From Eremophila alpestris peregrina (lineage: Eukaryota; Chordata; Aves; Passeriformes; Alaudidae): a stretch of 64,000 nucleotides of DNA. This document shows positions 12,476 through 25,579 of the stretch, in pieces. Under the pieces are notes generated by a model. It saw nothing but the letters and a program-made list of their open reading frames with translations. It had not been told where the DNA came from and ran no database searches. Every line of letters begins with the position of its first letter. The first letter of the stretch is position 1. The stretch is taken from the NCBI GenBank assembly GCA_009792885.1, contig WMCF01000173.1:667846-731845 (forward strand). The letters are read 5' to 3'. A program made the position numbers and the translations under genes.

Positions 12476-12897
12476 GGCAACTGGTGGAGACAGAAGGAAA
12501 GGCTGAGAGAATTGGGATTGCTCAGCCTGGAGAAGAGAAGGCTCCAGGGTAACATAACTGACCCTTCCAGGTCCTGAAGGGAACCGACAGGAAAGATGGA
12601 GAAAGACTATTTACAAGGGCTGGAGTGACAGGACAGGGGGAATGGCTTCCCACTGCCAGAGGGCAGGGTTAGATGGGATACTGGGATGGAATTGTTCCCT
12701 GTGAGGGTGGGGAGGCCCTGGCACAGGGTGCCCAGAGCAGCTGTGGCTGCCCCTGGATCCCTGGCAGTGTCCAAGGCCAGGCTGGACATTGGGGCTGGAG
12801 CAACCTGGGATAGCAGGAGGCATCCTTGACCATGGTAGAGGGAATTGGAATGAGATGAGCTTTAAGAACCCTTCCAACCCAAACCATTCTGGGATTT
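12476..12897 (+). mobile_element. CR1 LINE 3' end, about 420 bp
   Basis: One of the longer copies. It runs from GCTCAGCCTGGAGAAGAGAAGG through GGTTAGATGGGATACTGGG to CTTCCAACCCAAACCATTCTG at its 3' terminus. Confidence 0.9.
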
Positions 12898-13157
12898 TGT
12901 GATCTGCTCTGAGGCTGATGCATGCACCAGCCTGCTGAGCTCAAAGAATCTCTGGGATAGATAACTGCAGGATTTACTGCAATTTTGGTTGTGATACAGG
13001 TGCTGTTGGGAGTCTGATCAGCCTTACAGGTCTGATGATGGGACAAGTCCATGAGCAGCCTTTGGGCTCAGGGAGGGTTGAGTCTGATCTTTCTGGCCCT
13101 GGAAATCCAAACTGCTATGAGGAGAACTGCCTGCCTCTCCTCTTCTGTTGGGATGTT

Positions 13158-13232
13158 TCTTTTCACAGAATCATTTAGGTCAGAAAAGACCTCTGAGATG
13201 GAGTCCATTTCCTGCATTCCTGCCGACTGGGC
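13158..13232 (-). mobile_element. Short CR1 3' end
   Basis: CAGAATCATTTAGGTCAGAA then AAGACCTCTGAGATGGAGTCC is the reverse complement of a CR1 terminus of the CTCTAAGATC-type subfamily. Confidence 0.6.
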
Positions 13233-16200
13233 CACATGCACAGGTACACTCGCTCCTGGTTTTCCTCCATTACCCCGAAGCTGTGACAACTGGACACTTT
13301 AGAAAGGGAATTTCCAGGTCTGGCAGTGGGAAAAGCAGTAAGGTTGGTAACAGGATATTGAGCTGACTGGGAGGGAGCAGAGTGGTGAGTACATCGTGGA
13401 TCTGGGTAACAAAAAAGCTCCTCAGAGCCCCTGCTGTGCCGAAAATTTGCTTTAGAGATGGATTTGATTTGCAGATACTGCGTTAAACTCACCTACTGTG
13501 TGATGGAAAATTACTGCCCTCACATTCTCTCTTTGTCCTGTTGTAATCCTAAATACTCGGAGAGATGTTTATCCATGCTGTTAATGTGTAGTAATGGGAT
13601 TGCTATTTTAAAAATCGATACAAATCTCACACTAAAAAAGAAAGGCTTATAGATTAGTCTGTCATGAGCCGTCTTAATAGAGCTGTCTGACATTTGAGAC
13701 ACTTTCCCCAAAAGTACTCTTTCAGTTCCAAATTACTTCTTAAATGTTGCTGCCTGCGGATTCCAGGCCAGCTAATACAAGTTGTCAGAGTGAAAACCTT
13801 TCTCTGCAGCTTCAGAGAAGCTGGAAATCATAAATGTTTTCATTATTTTTTTCATTTGACCAAGAATGTGTTCCCTCCTAAATTAGGGAGCGGCTGTTTC
13901 AAACACATTCTTTACTTTTGTGGTTTCAGCCATCTGCTAGGCTGAGAAGCTGGAGAGGTGGGGATGATTGGGAAGTTTAGAACGGATCTTTCTAATACTG
14001 CCACTTGCAGTGAGAAAAGCTGAATGGTGCTGACTCGATTGAGACTCCTTTTGAGATGCAAAATATTGATAGCAGATGGTATGTGCATTTATAGTCTAGG
14101 TAATTGAAGCTGGCTTTAATATCCTTTTCATATTTTCTCAGTATTTCATACCCTTCTCATTTCCATCCACAGCTCTCTGGGCGCAATGTCTCTGGTCCTC
14201 CTCTGTCAGTGTACTCACAGCCTTTCTCCTTCTGACTCTTAAAGGCCTGTTAATTAGCAATAACTGCAGTTATTCATCAAGTTCAAGGTCATGTCTTTGT
14301 GGGGTGTGTGTCCTGGTGAGAGCCTGAGACAAAACGAGGTTCCCAGTGCCAGTAATTTGCAGACTTGCAAATCTTTGGAGAGTTTCAGCTGCTGTTGCTC
14401 TCTCCAAGACTTAGCACTGCCCAGAGAGGTACAAGACTGCTTCAGGGACATGTTTGATTTCTCTTGATCTCAACATCCACTGCACCTTCCACTCTCCAAT
14501 GGGGAGGAACAAGGAACTGGCAAAATTACCCCGCTCCCTGTGGAGCCCACAGCATCAGTGGCAAGCAGGGAGATAAATGGAGCATATCAAAAAGTGACAG
14601 ACTTTAACTGCTGCAGCTGGGTGGTTCTTCACTCCTTTGGAGGCTCTTCCTGAGACTGGACAGGGTTTTGTGCAATATATCAGGATATTTTGTCCTTAAT
14701 TCAGCATTTTGTGGAGAGTGGTTATAAAGCTCTGCTTGCTGTAGGATCTGTCTGCAACAGCTGCCCAATCTAGGCTTTCCCAAATAACCTATAATCCCAA
14801 TTATTTTCTTAAAAGTCTTCAGAGCACACAGCTCTTGCCATAAACTAAAGATTCCACAACCTCTTTGAAGTCCTCAAACTCTAAGGAACATAGAACTGGA
14901 TGTGCAAAATTTGTGTAGTGATGGTGAGAAAATCCCAGATCTGGCGTGTTTGGTGGTAAGTGCAGTGAAACAGTAAAGTGGAGGTTTGGCTTCAGATGTC
15001 TGCAGGGAAGCAAGGGTGAAACCTTGGAAAAATCGGCCATCTTTGTAAGATTTGCAATGGTAGAGAAAGGCCCATTGTGTTGCCATTACTCTGATTCAGA
15101 AATAGTTGTCTACAATTAGTCCAGAACTGGTAATTTTCTCTCCTCTCCCAGGTGACAAGTGGCAGGATCAAAGAAAATGCCATGAGGTTGCCCCAGGGAA
15201 GGTTCACGTTGGATATTAGGAAAGATTTCTTCCTGAAAGGATGATCAGGCATGGAAACAGGTTGAGTCACCATCCCCGGAAGTGTTCAAAGCAATGCAGT
15301 CTTGGTGCTTACAGACACCATTTAGTGCTGAGTTAATAGTTGGATTTGATATCTTAGAGGGCTTTTCAACCTCAGTAAGCACCCATTTAAAATCTCTCTC
15401 TGCCTCAAAAAGCCCAGACAGCTTCTGCATTTTAAAGTATTTTTGAGTTCACAAACTTGCTGTAGCGTTGTCTTGGAAGGTAACTTTAAATCTTATTTAT
15501 CTATAGGCAGACTCAGGCAGACCAAGGCCAAGCCTAAAGGCCTTAATGCTTGGTATTGCAAGTAGGGAGGTTAATATTGGCAAAATTTTGCTCATGTTTT
15601 GTAGGGTTTATTTATAGCCTGTTGCTCTCCACCACTTTCCAAGGCTCCACAATCCCATTAGTCTCCCACAGTAGCTGGTTTTTAGGGACATACCATTCCT
15701 GCCCCATGCTGATCTTGCTGGAAGTGGTGCCTGAGGAGCCTGTGGTTTCTGAGGAGCCCATCCATCAGTGGGACTGGTGAGGTTGACTGTTCCTTATCAG
15801 TGTCTCCCTGTTTTTTTCAGGACTGTGACTATATTATTTTGTGGTTTCTCTCTTTTCCCCTTGGAATTGTCAACTGACAGAGTCCCCAGTCAGATAACCT
15901 TGCTGGAGTAAATATTCTCACACTCTCCTCTGCACTCATCAATTGATGTGACTGTGGGGATATGAAGATATTTGCATTTTTTCAGTCCCTATCTTGGCCA
16001 CATTTCCCAGCTGATACTTTTTTCCACTGCTTTTTCCAGGCAGTGCTTCCAGCTGGGACTAAGGCTGGTGTCAGCACAGAACCCAGTGAGCTGTTCCAGC
16101 TTCACTGCAGGCCGCTGATGGACCATGACAGCTACAGCACAGAATAAATAAAGACCAACCAAACATCCTTGCTGTCCTTTGGAGGAAACTTCTTCTGGGA

Positions 16201-17954
16201 TTTTGAGTGGTCTTTAATCTTGTGAACAAAATGTTTGGGGAAAGAACCAGTGAATGCTTTGCATTGCTCTTGTGCTAAGAATACGAGAAAAAAGGCAAGC
16301 AGAGGATCAAAACATGAGAGACTTTCACTGGAAAAAGTCCAAGCCTCACAGAAATTGATATTCTGGAAGCAGAACTAAAGGTTCAAGAGACATTTATTAA
16401 CTGAATCAATGGTACCTGTCCAGGCAGGCAGAGTGAGACAGTGTGTTTGTGTCCCCTTTGTGCATCTGGCTGTAACTCCAGGGAGACTCTGGTTTGGGTG
16501 GAAGTGATGCTCTGTGTCCTCCACTGCTGCATGTGAAATCTGGGGGTGTCTTGGAAGCTGAAGCTCTCCAGAAGTTAAACTCCAGACGAGTCATGCGCTT
16601 CCCCTTTGTGCCTGACCTTGGGCTCGTGCTGTTCTTACCCTCAAAGTCAATCAAAGCCACCCACCTCCCCAGACACCAAGCTCCTCGTGGGCTTGGGAAA
16701 GCAATGAAACGTGTAAGTGAGTAGATCAAATTCATGGTTTACTCTAAATCACTTCTCTTTCATTTTAATGCTATGTGATGGACATAAAATCAAGTTGATA
16801 AACTACCCCTTATAAAGAACGCACTGCTTGGTGTCTTTAAGCACATAGGCTTGACAGCAGAAACTGATTAATAATTAATTAAAATAATGGTCAGAGAAAG
16901 AAATATACCCTTGCCAATCTATAATTACTTGGAAGCTTCTTCATACATTTTCCATGAGAATCTTTTCCTTGTAAGACTCTGAAAAAGAATATTTAGTGTT
17001 TGTTTGCTTTCAACTATGGTTTTCAGCGGATATTGACTGAAACAGCATCTTAATCAGTCTGACCTCAGCCTCCGGGGGATTTTTTTCCATTGACTCTATC
17101 TCTTCCTCCTTGCCTCTCCCTGTGTGCTGAAATTCTTGTCAGAGCTGCTAACTCTTGTTACCTTTAGTGCTTCCTTTTTAAAGACTCTTTTTAGCGCAAA
17201 ACTTGTTCTGCACCCTGGGTGTGGGGGAGGGGAGGGGACAGCCAGTTCTTGGAAGAAGTTTCCTCCCACCCTCCTACTTTTCCAAAACCGATTTTCTAGC
17301 AGCAGCTGTGCTGGGAACAAATTATTAAGTAATGCAAAGCATTTTAGAGCCTTCAAGGAGTTTGGTCTTCTATGTGAAGACCACACAAAATGGATAATTC
17401 TGGTGGGTTTGCCTCAAACCTAGAGTGTGGCTGTTCTACTTTTTGCCTGTGAAGTTGGCAAGGGTTCTTGTGTTGTTTTCATCTCTGAATTCTCTGACAC
17501 TTATCTTTGCATTGCTTCCTATTGCAGCAAGTTCAAATGAATCCAGCTTTTACATTTCAAAACTCAAAGGTGTCCTTGGCCTCCGGTTCCCTTGTTGTTT
17601 TTAGAAAGCAACTTGTTCAGAGTGACATGGGGTGAATGGCACAGCTCACTTGATTTCCAACCACACTTTCCAGCTGAATATTTCTCCTGGCACTGTCTTA
17701 ATATTTTCTCCATGGGACTGACAATTTATTGTTTCTGTCCCTATTTCTTCTGTGGCAGCAGGAAAACAGAAACCAAGGGGACCTGTAGAAGTTATCTCCT
17801 TGACCTGGTCAGGGATTGGGAACAGGCAACATATTCCTAAAAGCTGATGGGTTTTTTCATAGCTTAGCTATAGGCTTGTTAATGCCTGACTGCATGTTTT
17901 GGTCCTCTCCCAGGTAAATCCTGTCTTAGATGAATAAAATGTCCTGGGATCTTC
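13233..17954. other. Intergenic, nothing recognised beyond one CR1 piece
   Basis: Open frames such as those near 16406-16735 and 17096-17423 exist on both strands at once and look fortuitous. Confidence 0.5.
15183..15300 (+). mobile_element. CR1 fragment
   Basis: Holds the TTGGATATTAGGAAAGATTTCTT block and CCCCGGAAGTGTTCAAAG; the terminus is missing. Confidence 0.7.
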
Positions 17955-18002
17955 CTGGTTGGAAAGTACCTTAAATATCATCTCGTTCTGACCCCAATGC
18001 CC
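17955..18002 (-). mobile_element. Very short CR1 3' end
   Basis: GGTTGGAAAGTACCTTAAATATCATC resembles a reversed CR1 tail. It is diverged and short, so confidence is modest. Confidence 0.5.
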
Positions 18003-18149
18003 AAGGAGAGATTGAGATGGAAACGTGCTATGGGATCTTCATTGTATCTGCAACTTGCTGATGTGGGAATGTGGAGAGAAAATGGATCCAGGTGTGTCTG
18101 AGGTGTGCAGGAGTGGGGCACTGTACAAAAGCTGGAACAAAGGAAGAAA

Positions 18150-18238
18150 TAGTGGGAGGTGTCCCTGCTCATGGCTGGGTCTTGGAACAAGAACGACTTC
18201 AAGGTCCCTTCCAACACAAACCATTCTGGGATTTTCTT
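18150..18238 (+). mobile_element. Short CR1 3' end
   Basis: GGAGGTGTCCCTGCTCATGG then AAGGTCCCTTCCAACACAAACC is a CR1 terminal segment. Confidence 0.75.
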
Positions 18239-21200
18239 ATAGTAGGAAAAAAATCCACCTGAGGATGTTCAAGCACTAGAAAAGACTCTGGAGAGACTGT
18301 GGGATTTATGTTCTTTGAGCTCTTGAGTGACATGTAGTTTAGGTCTTACTTATTTGGACCTCTAGAGGTACCTTCCCACTTGGTCTGAAAACTCTGATTT
18401 CCCTGGATTAAAGGCATTCTACCCAAGATATCTTTGGCTATCTGATTAAGCATACCTTTTTGGGGTGGGATATTCTACTGCCTGCTGCTGACACACACCA
18501 TTATCCACACAGTGGTGTGAGATTGGAATAGATGTGCAAGGTTTGCATGTTAGACCCAGCTCTCAGAGAATGGAGACTGAAATAGCACCAAGCATATGCT
18601 AATTTTCACTGAATATTAGATGAATTTAACAGAGTGTTTTAGTCATATGGCTCTGTGAAAACAGATCTACTTCTGCACTGGAGGAGTTTCTTTGGATTAA
18701 ATGAACATTTGAGAGCTTTTTCTTTGGTGTTACCACTTGTCTTTGTGCTGTAGGGCTTTGATTTCTGTATATGATCTCAGTGCATGCAAAATAGGCACAG
18801 GAAATTATGCATAAACTCTTAAAACAGAAAGATTATATAGTTTGGTTGAATTCTGAACTTCACAACAGTGAGTGACAGCAGTTATTACTAAGGATAATAC
18901 TCTGAATCTTGCAACAATATTACCATGAGCCTTGAAAAATTAATGAACTTGGTATTTTCCTTAAATATTCTAGCTATATTCAGATATACTTGATTATTGA
19001 AATGTGTCCTTCCTTTTCATGAAGGTGGTCTTCATGAAGTTTTGATGCACAAGTTAAAACAATTTCATTTATTTATTACTTTAAATTTAAAGTTCTTTTG
19101 GTTTTGAAAGTTTTTGTTGCTGAGACATCCCTGTGGTTGTCATCTATTGGAATATTCTGGATTTATGCACATTTTTATTTTGATCCTAGCTAAATTCTAA
19201 GAAATCTATGGAGCTGTAGCTAAGATGTGAGCTTACTGTATTGGAAATGGTGAAAGTGAGTCTCCAGTTGACTACTGTGTTGATTAGAGCCTTCTTACTG
19301 CTTTTCGTTTGGGTTTTGGGTGTTTTTTTGACTGATCTCAAGCATTCATCTCCTCTCCTCACCTCTCCTCAATTTTTAAAGCTTGATGAACACTTTCTCA
19401 GAACATTTCCATCAAATAAAGTGCATAAAAGCCCGAGGTGCACAATTTCTAGTCACTCAACACTGATAAGCTGAAAATTACATAATTCTTTCTGGTGGGT
19501 TTTATTTTTTATTTTTTTATTTTTAGGGCTTTTACAGAAAGAATCTGACAGTGTTCTGTTCCTACCTATTAATATTTCACACCAAAATGCACTTTTAGAG
19601 CTTTCTGGGCCGACATGCACATCGGAATGATTTCATTGTTCTTCAAATGCAGTGCACTCTCACACTGAAAGGAAATACAAGTCTCTGCATTTAGGAATGT
19701 AAATTGTGAAAAAGGGTTTTAAATGCTTGTGGACAGCAGGATGGGTGATGAGGGAGGGCAGGACCACAGCTCTCTGTTTTGTTATATCCCCATTTTCAAG
19801 GTCCCACAGCATTCGGTTTTTATCTCTGCAGGGTCACACTCAAATTTTCCAGGAGACTTTTGTCTTTCAGCGAGACTAGTTAGACTCTCAGACTTGTCAG
19901 AAGTACTTCTAATAGATCTGAATTCCAGTAAAAATCCCTTTTTGAACAGTTCCAACATCACATATTGCCAAAATATTGCCATTTTGCACCAGCCTGTGTT
20001 CTCTTTTCTCTTTGGTGTGTCCATCAGTGTGTCATTGTAGGCTTGATGGATGTTTTGTTACATCCCCAGGTAAAGGGCTAAAAACTGTTTTCAGTTATTA
20101 ATATTACATTAAAAATCCCTGTGACTTGAGCAGCCAGATGGAAATATGCCATTCTACAATATTTGCCATTCAAAATGAGTCTCTGGAGCTGGGATATTCT
20201 ATGAAACTTGGTTTGTCTGCAGCAGTGAACCTGCCTTCCTGAATGCAGAAGAAAGGAGGAACCAGAAAGCATTGCCTGCACACATAACTTGGGTAGCTGT
20301 CTCCACAGAAAAGTGCTCTTTAGGCTTCCTCAAGTTTTTTAAAGACCAAAACCCTAAAGCAGTTGTGCTGTCTGTGCTGTTGTTGCCAAATTTGTATGTA
20401 GAAGGACTGATCCCGCCTATGCTTTGGGTAGGATTCAAGTCTAGTTTGAGTAGTTTCATTGACCTTTCTTGCACTGAAGAAGACCTTCTGTGGTTCCTCA
20501 TTTTACTGTGCCCTCATATAACCCAAAATTAAGAAAACAAATTGCCTGTATTATTATGGCAGATAATTCTCTGTATTTCTCCCCAGGTTTGTTGTGCTCA
20601 TGCTCGTTATGTTCGAGGTGCTTCTGAGGATAAGAAGTGCTCAAATGTTATCTTGTAGTTCCTGTTTAGGTTATGAATCCAAAATCCCAAGATAAAAAGG
20701 GTGAGGAGCCACTCACAAGCTACTATCCCTGTTCAAGGTGGGCTTCTGCAGCTTGGATACAAAGGGGAGAAGTAGATTTTTGTACAAGTAATGAAGGGGT
20801 GCAGAAGGCAGGTCATGCAAATGAAATTCTGTGTGCAGCTGAATTAGTGCTAGTTTCCTGCTCAGAAGCAGGAGCAGTGTTAACAGCTTGCAGCCAAAGC
20901 AAGAGAAATCCTGAGGGATTTTGGGGATAGGAATGTTCTTTGTGAATCTCCATGTAATGCTTTGTTTCAGCTGCTGTAATTAGTAAGTGCCCTGGTTGTT
21001 CTACGACAGTGTTTGACATTTTGTTCTCTCTGGCAATCCATGGGGACAGCTGAGATGAGGGAATGGTCAGGATTAGCACTCAACAGAGTAAGTATTAGTT
21101 TTTTCCCCTATTTGATCCATCACATTTTTAACTAGTGGATTCTGTGGAGCCTAAGCTTTGAAACCCCACATACAAATCTCCAGTAAGACATTGCCTTGCA

Positions 21201-21239
21201 ACATATAATAATAATGGGATTTTAGTTTAACATTCTTGG
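18239..21239. other. AT-rich intergenic
   Basis: Contains a T/A-rich simple stretch at 19499-19527. No exon was identified. Confidence 0.5.
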
Positions 21240-21348
21240 ATAATAATTATAGAATCCCAGAATGGTTTGGGTTGGAAGGGACCTTAAAGCTCATCTTATT
21301 CCACCCTCTGCCATGGGCAGGGACACCTTCCACTAGCCCAGGTTGTTA
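21240..21348 (-). mobile_element. CR1 3' end
   Basis: AGAATGGTTTGGGTTGGAAGG through CCATGGGCAGGGACACCTTCC is the reversed CR1 terminus. It lies 200 bp from a plus-strand CR1 copy, forming an inverted pair. Confidence 0.85.
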
Positions 21349-21548
21349 CCATGTGTGGTCAAAGCTTAGCCAAAATAATCTTGGTCCTAAAAAGGGATTT
21401 CATGGTGATATCAATGCTGACAGCCTATGACTGTCTCCTTGGCATTAAAAATGTTGCTTGGTTTGGTGAACTGAAACAAACTTAATTTCAAAAAGACACA
21501 CCCCCATCAGTCCCCAAAATAAACTCTACAGTAGAGTTAATATATATT

Positions 21549-21846
21549 ACACAGGGAGATAGTGACAGGACAAGGGGGCAGTGGTTTTAAACTGAGAGAA
21601 GACAGATTTAGATGAGATGGTAGCAAGAAATTGTTCCCTGTGAGGCTGGGGAGGCCCTGGCACAGGGGCCCAGAGAAGCTGTGGCTGCCCCTGGATCTCT
21701 GGAGGTGTCCAAGGGCAGGTTGGACACTGGGGCTTGGAGCAGCCTGGGATCGTGGTAGGTGTCCCTGCCCAGGGCAGGAGGTGGAATGAGATGAGCTTTT
21801 AGGTCCCTTTCAACCCAAACTGGTCGAAATTCTGGGATTCTATGAT
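21549..21846 (+). mobile_element. CR1 3' end
   Basis: From AGTGACAGGACAAGGGGGCA to CTTTCAACCCAAACTGG plus TTCTATGAT. It includes a small insertion near the terminus. Confidence 0.85.
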
Positions 21847-23225
21847 ATTACTTGATTTCACAGGTGCATTGTCAATTCCAAAAAATCCCCTCTCAAGCTT
21901 TCACAGGTTCTGAGATAGAAAGTGATTTACTGCCAGCCACTGAATTAAATCCCATTGTAGCTTTTTTTCTGCACAGTGGGAGCTGCAGGGCTCCAATCCC
22001 TGTAGCTCTTCAGGTACCATTTTCTCTAAATCTGCTCTCTGGCTTTATACTTCTTTTTAAACAAACATAAGGCTTACTCAGATGCAGAAGAATCTTTTTT
22101 CTTTACAGTCTCTTCACTGCTCTCAATACAATGGAAAATATTTTTGTATCTATGTGAATTTTCACTTCTTAGTAATCCAAGTGCTTGCTGCATTTTGATT
22201 CCTGCATGAATAACAAGGATTCTGATCCTGAGGATGACTGCTTTTATTTCGTTCACCAGAAAGAAACAGAGCTCTTTGGCCAGGATCCATAACAACACCT
22301 TTTGGTTGTTCACAAATAACTGCCTAGTCCAAACCCAGAGTTACATAACTTCTGTGAATTGGGAGAGACAGGACATGCTGTGCAGTTTGGCAAGTTCTCA
22401 CTGAAATCTCTGTTGGAGTCAGCCCTAATTTTGCTGGAATACAGTAAATATGAACATATGCCTGTAGATTTGGAATACCTGTATGTGTGTTCTGAGACCA
22501 AGAATGCAGGAATGCTGGGAAGTGTAAATTATTGCCCATGGAGGTGCTCTTGTTTTTAGAAAATACTGATTATCTTTACCCTAAAAACTTTCAGGGAGCA
22601 TTTTGGATTTATGTTTGGAATCCCAGATTTCTTACTTGAGAACCATGAAGTGGCCACCAAAATCTGTCTCTTTTCCAGGTTTGCTCTACCTAAGAGGACC
22701 AGTCAGATGGGTTTCTTCCTCAACTGTGGGCCAACTTTTTAAAAGGAATAATTGAGTTCTCCATTTGTGTACTGAGTAGTTATTTTTCTTGAGAGTTACC
22801 AGCCAGGCAAGTTTCACAGGGCAGTGATTAAGGGAATATCTGCAGGTATAAACCCCAGTAAAGGTTCATGTTCAGTACTTCAGGAATGTTGCTGCATGAC
22901 CATAGTGCTGCTGTCATTGAAAACTCTGCTTTAGGGAAGTAAGGTGACAGAGAATGCACAGGAGCTATTTAGCTCCTCCTCAGGTATAGCTGCAAGTCCT
23001 TAGTATCCGTTTTCTTTATGTTCCTTAGGAGCAGTGGATCACTGGATGTGTTCTGTCTTTGGGCTCAACACACGTTTTAGGGAGCTGTTAGATGCTTCCA
23101 TATGGGGTGAAAGCCCTAAGTGATAATTCATGAAAATGCAGATGTGTATATGCCAACGTAATGTGAGACTTAAGACAAATAAACCTACCTTCCATCACAG
23201 AAGCAAAGATGACTCTGAGACTTAA
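21847..23225. other. Intergenic, nothing recognised
   Basis: No coding or repeat family signal between the two CR1 copies. Confidence 0.5.
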
Positions 23226-23345
23226 AATCCTGGAATGATTTAGGTTTGAAGGAACTTCAAAGCTCAAATTTTCCCCCTCCTATGGGCAGGGACCCTTCCA
23301 CTATCCCAGGTTGCTCCAAGCCCCATCAAGTCTGGCCTAATATTG
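23226..23345 (-). mobile_element. Diverged CR1 3' end
   Basis: Reversed CR1 tail (ATGGGCAGGGACCCTTCCAC, TTGCTCCAAGCCCC), more mutated than most copies in the window. It lies about 600 bp before the candidate TRPM8 5' exon. Confidence 0.75.
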
Positions 23346-23931
23346 GTCCAGACTGGGTGATTGAAAGGCTCTTCAGCAGCAAATGGGATAGCACTGCTTT
23401 CTGCAAGGAAGGTGACCTGGGAACAATCCATCCCTCCAAGGAGCCACTGAATATCACAGCAGTAGAAATTGCTTTTACCTGAGTGAAAAGCTTTAAGTCA
23501 AAGATAGGACAAAACCAGATTACCCCATGCTGAGTGTCAAACAAAAAAAAAAGAGGAACTGAGTCTGATTTTTTTGAGTAAAAACACTTTTAAAATCCTG
23601 TATTGCACTCAACAGTGCTTCAACAGCCTTGTAGTAAATTAGATTAATAGGTGTTGATTTTACAGCTGCTTCATTAACTTCTGCTACATTAAAATCTAGT
23701 TATTTATTCCCACAAGCATTTTCTTTTAGTTCTGGCTTTTTACTGGTGCTGCTGGTGCCACAAATGAGCTGTGGTGTAATCTGTTCCTGCAGATTGTGGG
23801 TAGCCGGTGGGACAACACCTCTGTTAGAAAAAACGTGCAGCTGCTATTCCCTGCACCCTGCCACAATCAAACCTTCACTAGGAACTGGTGAATAACTGCT
23901 ATCCCTCACTCCTTGCCATGATCCCTCCCTC

Positions 23932-24051
23932 CTTTAAAAGGAAGGCATGACACAGATAAAGGTGGGGCTTTGCCAGCTCGAGTATTTCAAAGCCTTCCTC
24001 CTGGAGTCATGATTGCAGAAGAAGTCCTGGAGCATATTCTGGAGACTTTGG
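23932..24051 (+). promoter_or_regulatory. Possible TRPM8 5' exon with TATA-like promoter
   Basis: A TTTAAAAG TATA-like box at 23933-23940 is followed about 30 bp later by a GC-balanced stretch that ends in a strong donor (GTAAGT after ATTCTGGAGACTTTG, donor at 24052). It contains an ATG at 24008. If spliced to 27844 its frame would run into TRPM8 through IAEEVLEHILETL. Human TRPM8 has no matching leader that I recognise, so this is a guess from signals only. RNA evidence is lacking. Confidence 0.25.
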
Positions 24052-25579
24052 TAAGTCTGTGCTATTGATTAAATGTTGGTTTTTCTGTCCTTACGAGAAT
24101 ATACTTTGAATTTGCTGAAATTGTGGGAGCAGGTGCAGCTCAAGTGCTGTGACATCCTCTGCTGTTGGACAGATTTAATGTAAAGCTGATGTCAGGAATT
24201 GTTACTGCAAATAGTGGTTTCGTTTATCTGGAAGCTTCTGAGAATGGAGCTGGTCTTGCTTTTTCAGTTGCAGGCGAGTTTCTAAAAGCCTCTTAATTTG
24301 CCTCTATAGAACTAGATTCTTTTCCCCCCTTCTTCTCCCTTTTTTAGAGTCACCTCAGGCTGAAGATTTCCTTGGATATGCTCCTTGAATTGCCGTGGAA
24401 GTTATACTCTTACACTTTAGAGGATTATTTTGGAGTGTATCCAATGGTTATCACCCTCAATACGTGTTGTTTTAAGAAAGTTGTGCTTCAATGCGTTGAA
24501 TATCTTATATATTTACTGTAATGGGTTGGAAATGTGCTAGAAAAAGACTAACTTGCCTGTTCTGTGGACTGCAGCTGTGTCGCATCTTTTAAAATATGTG
24601 TAATTGCTGTGTTCTCTCCAACACTCGTGGAGTTAATGAGTGTCACTCGCTGGTATCAGATAAACGCTGTGCTATCAATAAGGCTTTTCAGAATTTAAAA
24701 TTAAATACCATGTTTTCAGGGGACTTCTTTGCGCTCTTGCTAACTTTTTTCAGTTTGTTTGCTGCACGTTCATTCTTATCAATTATTTACGAAAACAGCA
24801 AGGCAAACTTGAAATCCTGTAGTGTTTGGAATTAATAATTTAATGCCCTTGTTTCCTTTTAATCTCCTCTCTGTGCAGTTACATCCATAGTCACTTTTCT
24901 GGTGTTAAACTTTATTAAACAAATCAACAATGAAAGTAAAACTGTTAATAAATAAATTGTGTAGATCCCGACCTAAATGTAATTTCCCTCCGTGGGGCTT
25001 TTAGCTTGAATTACAGCTTTAAAAACATCTTTACACTGAACATTAATCAGATGAAATATTCAGAATTGCTTTCTGGGTTATTAGGAAATTAGGAAATACA
25101 TCTCCCAGTGCAGAGTTGCCTGTGTCCTTAAACTTCAAGTTTCCATCCTTATCAGCTGCCAAGTTGCAGTTTTACAGAGTTTCTTGCTGCCTGTGACTGT
25201 CAAGGTGTTTTTTCTCTATGATGTGTGCCAGCTCTGAGCCTCTCTGTTTTTTGTGTACAGCTTCCCTCTTTTCCTTAGTATCCTATTTGATGAGCCCTGC
25301 ACCATCAGAGATAACATTTTTGGAATAAACATTCCCACATTATCAATTACTGTTGCTGACCAGTTTTGGGTCAGGTTTGGGTCCCTTATTCTCTATCAGT
25401 CGGGTTTTCCTCTTCCGTCATTTTTGGATCACTGATGAAGAGATCACACAACAGAGGGGTTCAGAGGAAAGGGGGTGGTAGTTGTTGTTCCTCTGGGCTG
25501 AGAATCCCAAATAGCTGTGGTGGGGCTCTGTGGAAGGTGACTCCACTGCCCGGGCAGCCCCTTCATTCTGATGCCTGAC
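24052..25579. other. AT-rich repeat-poor stretch upstream of TRPM8
   Basis: No exon seen. Positions 24570-25010 keep several CpGs in AT-rich, repeat-free DNA, which could reflect a regulatory element. Confidence 0.4.

Noticed and set aside
3886..23900. Search for a neighbouring gene such as SPP2 or HJURP
   Set aside because: No run of in-phase exons or recognisable peptide was found on either strand. The open frames are short, overlapping and repeat-derived.
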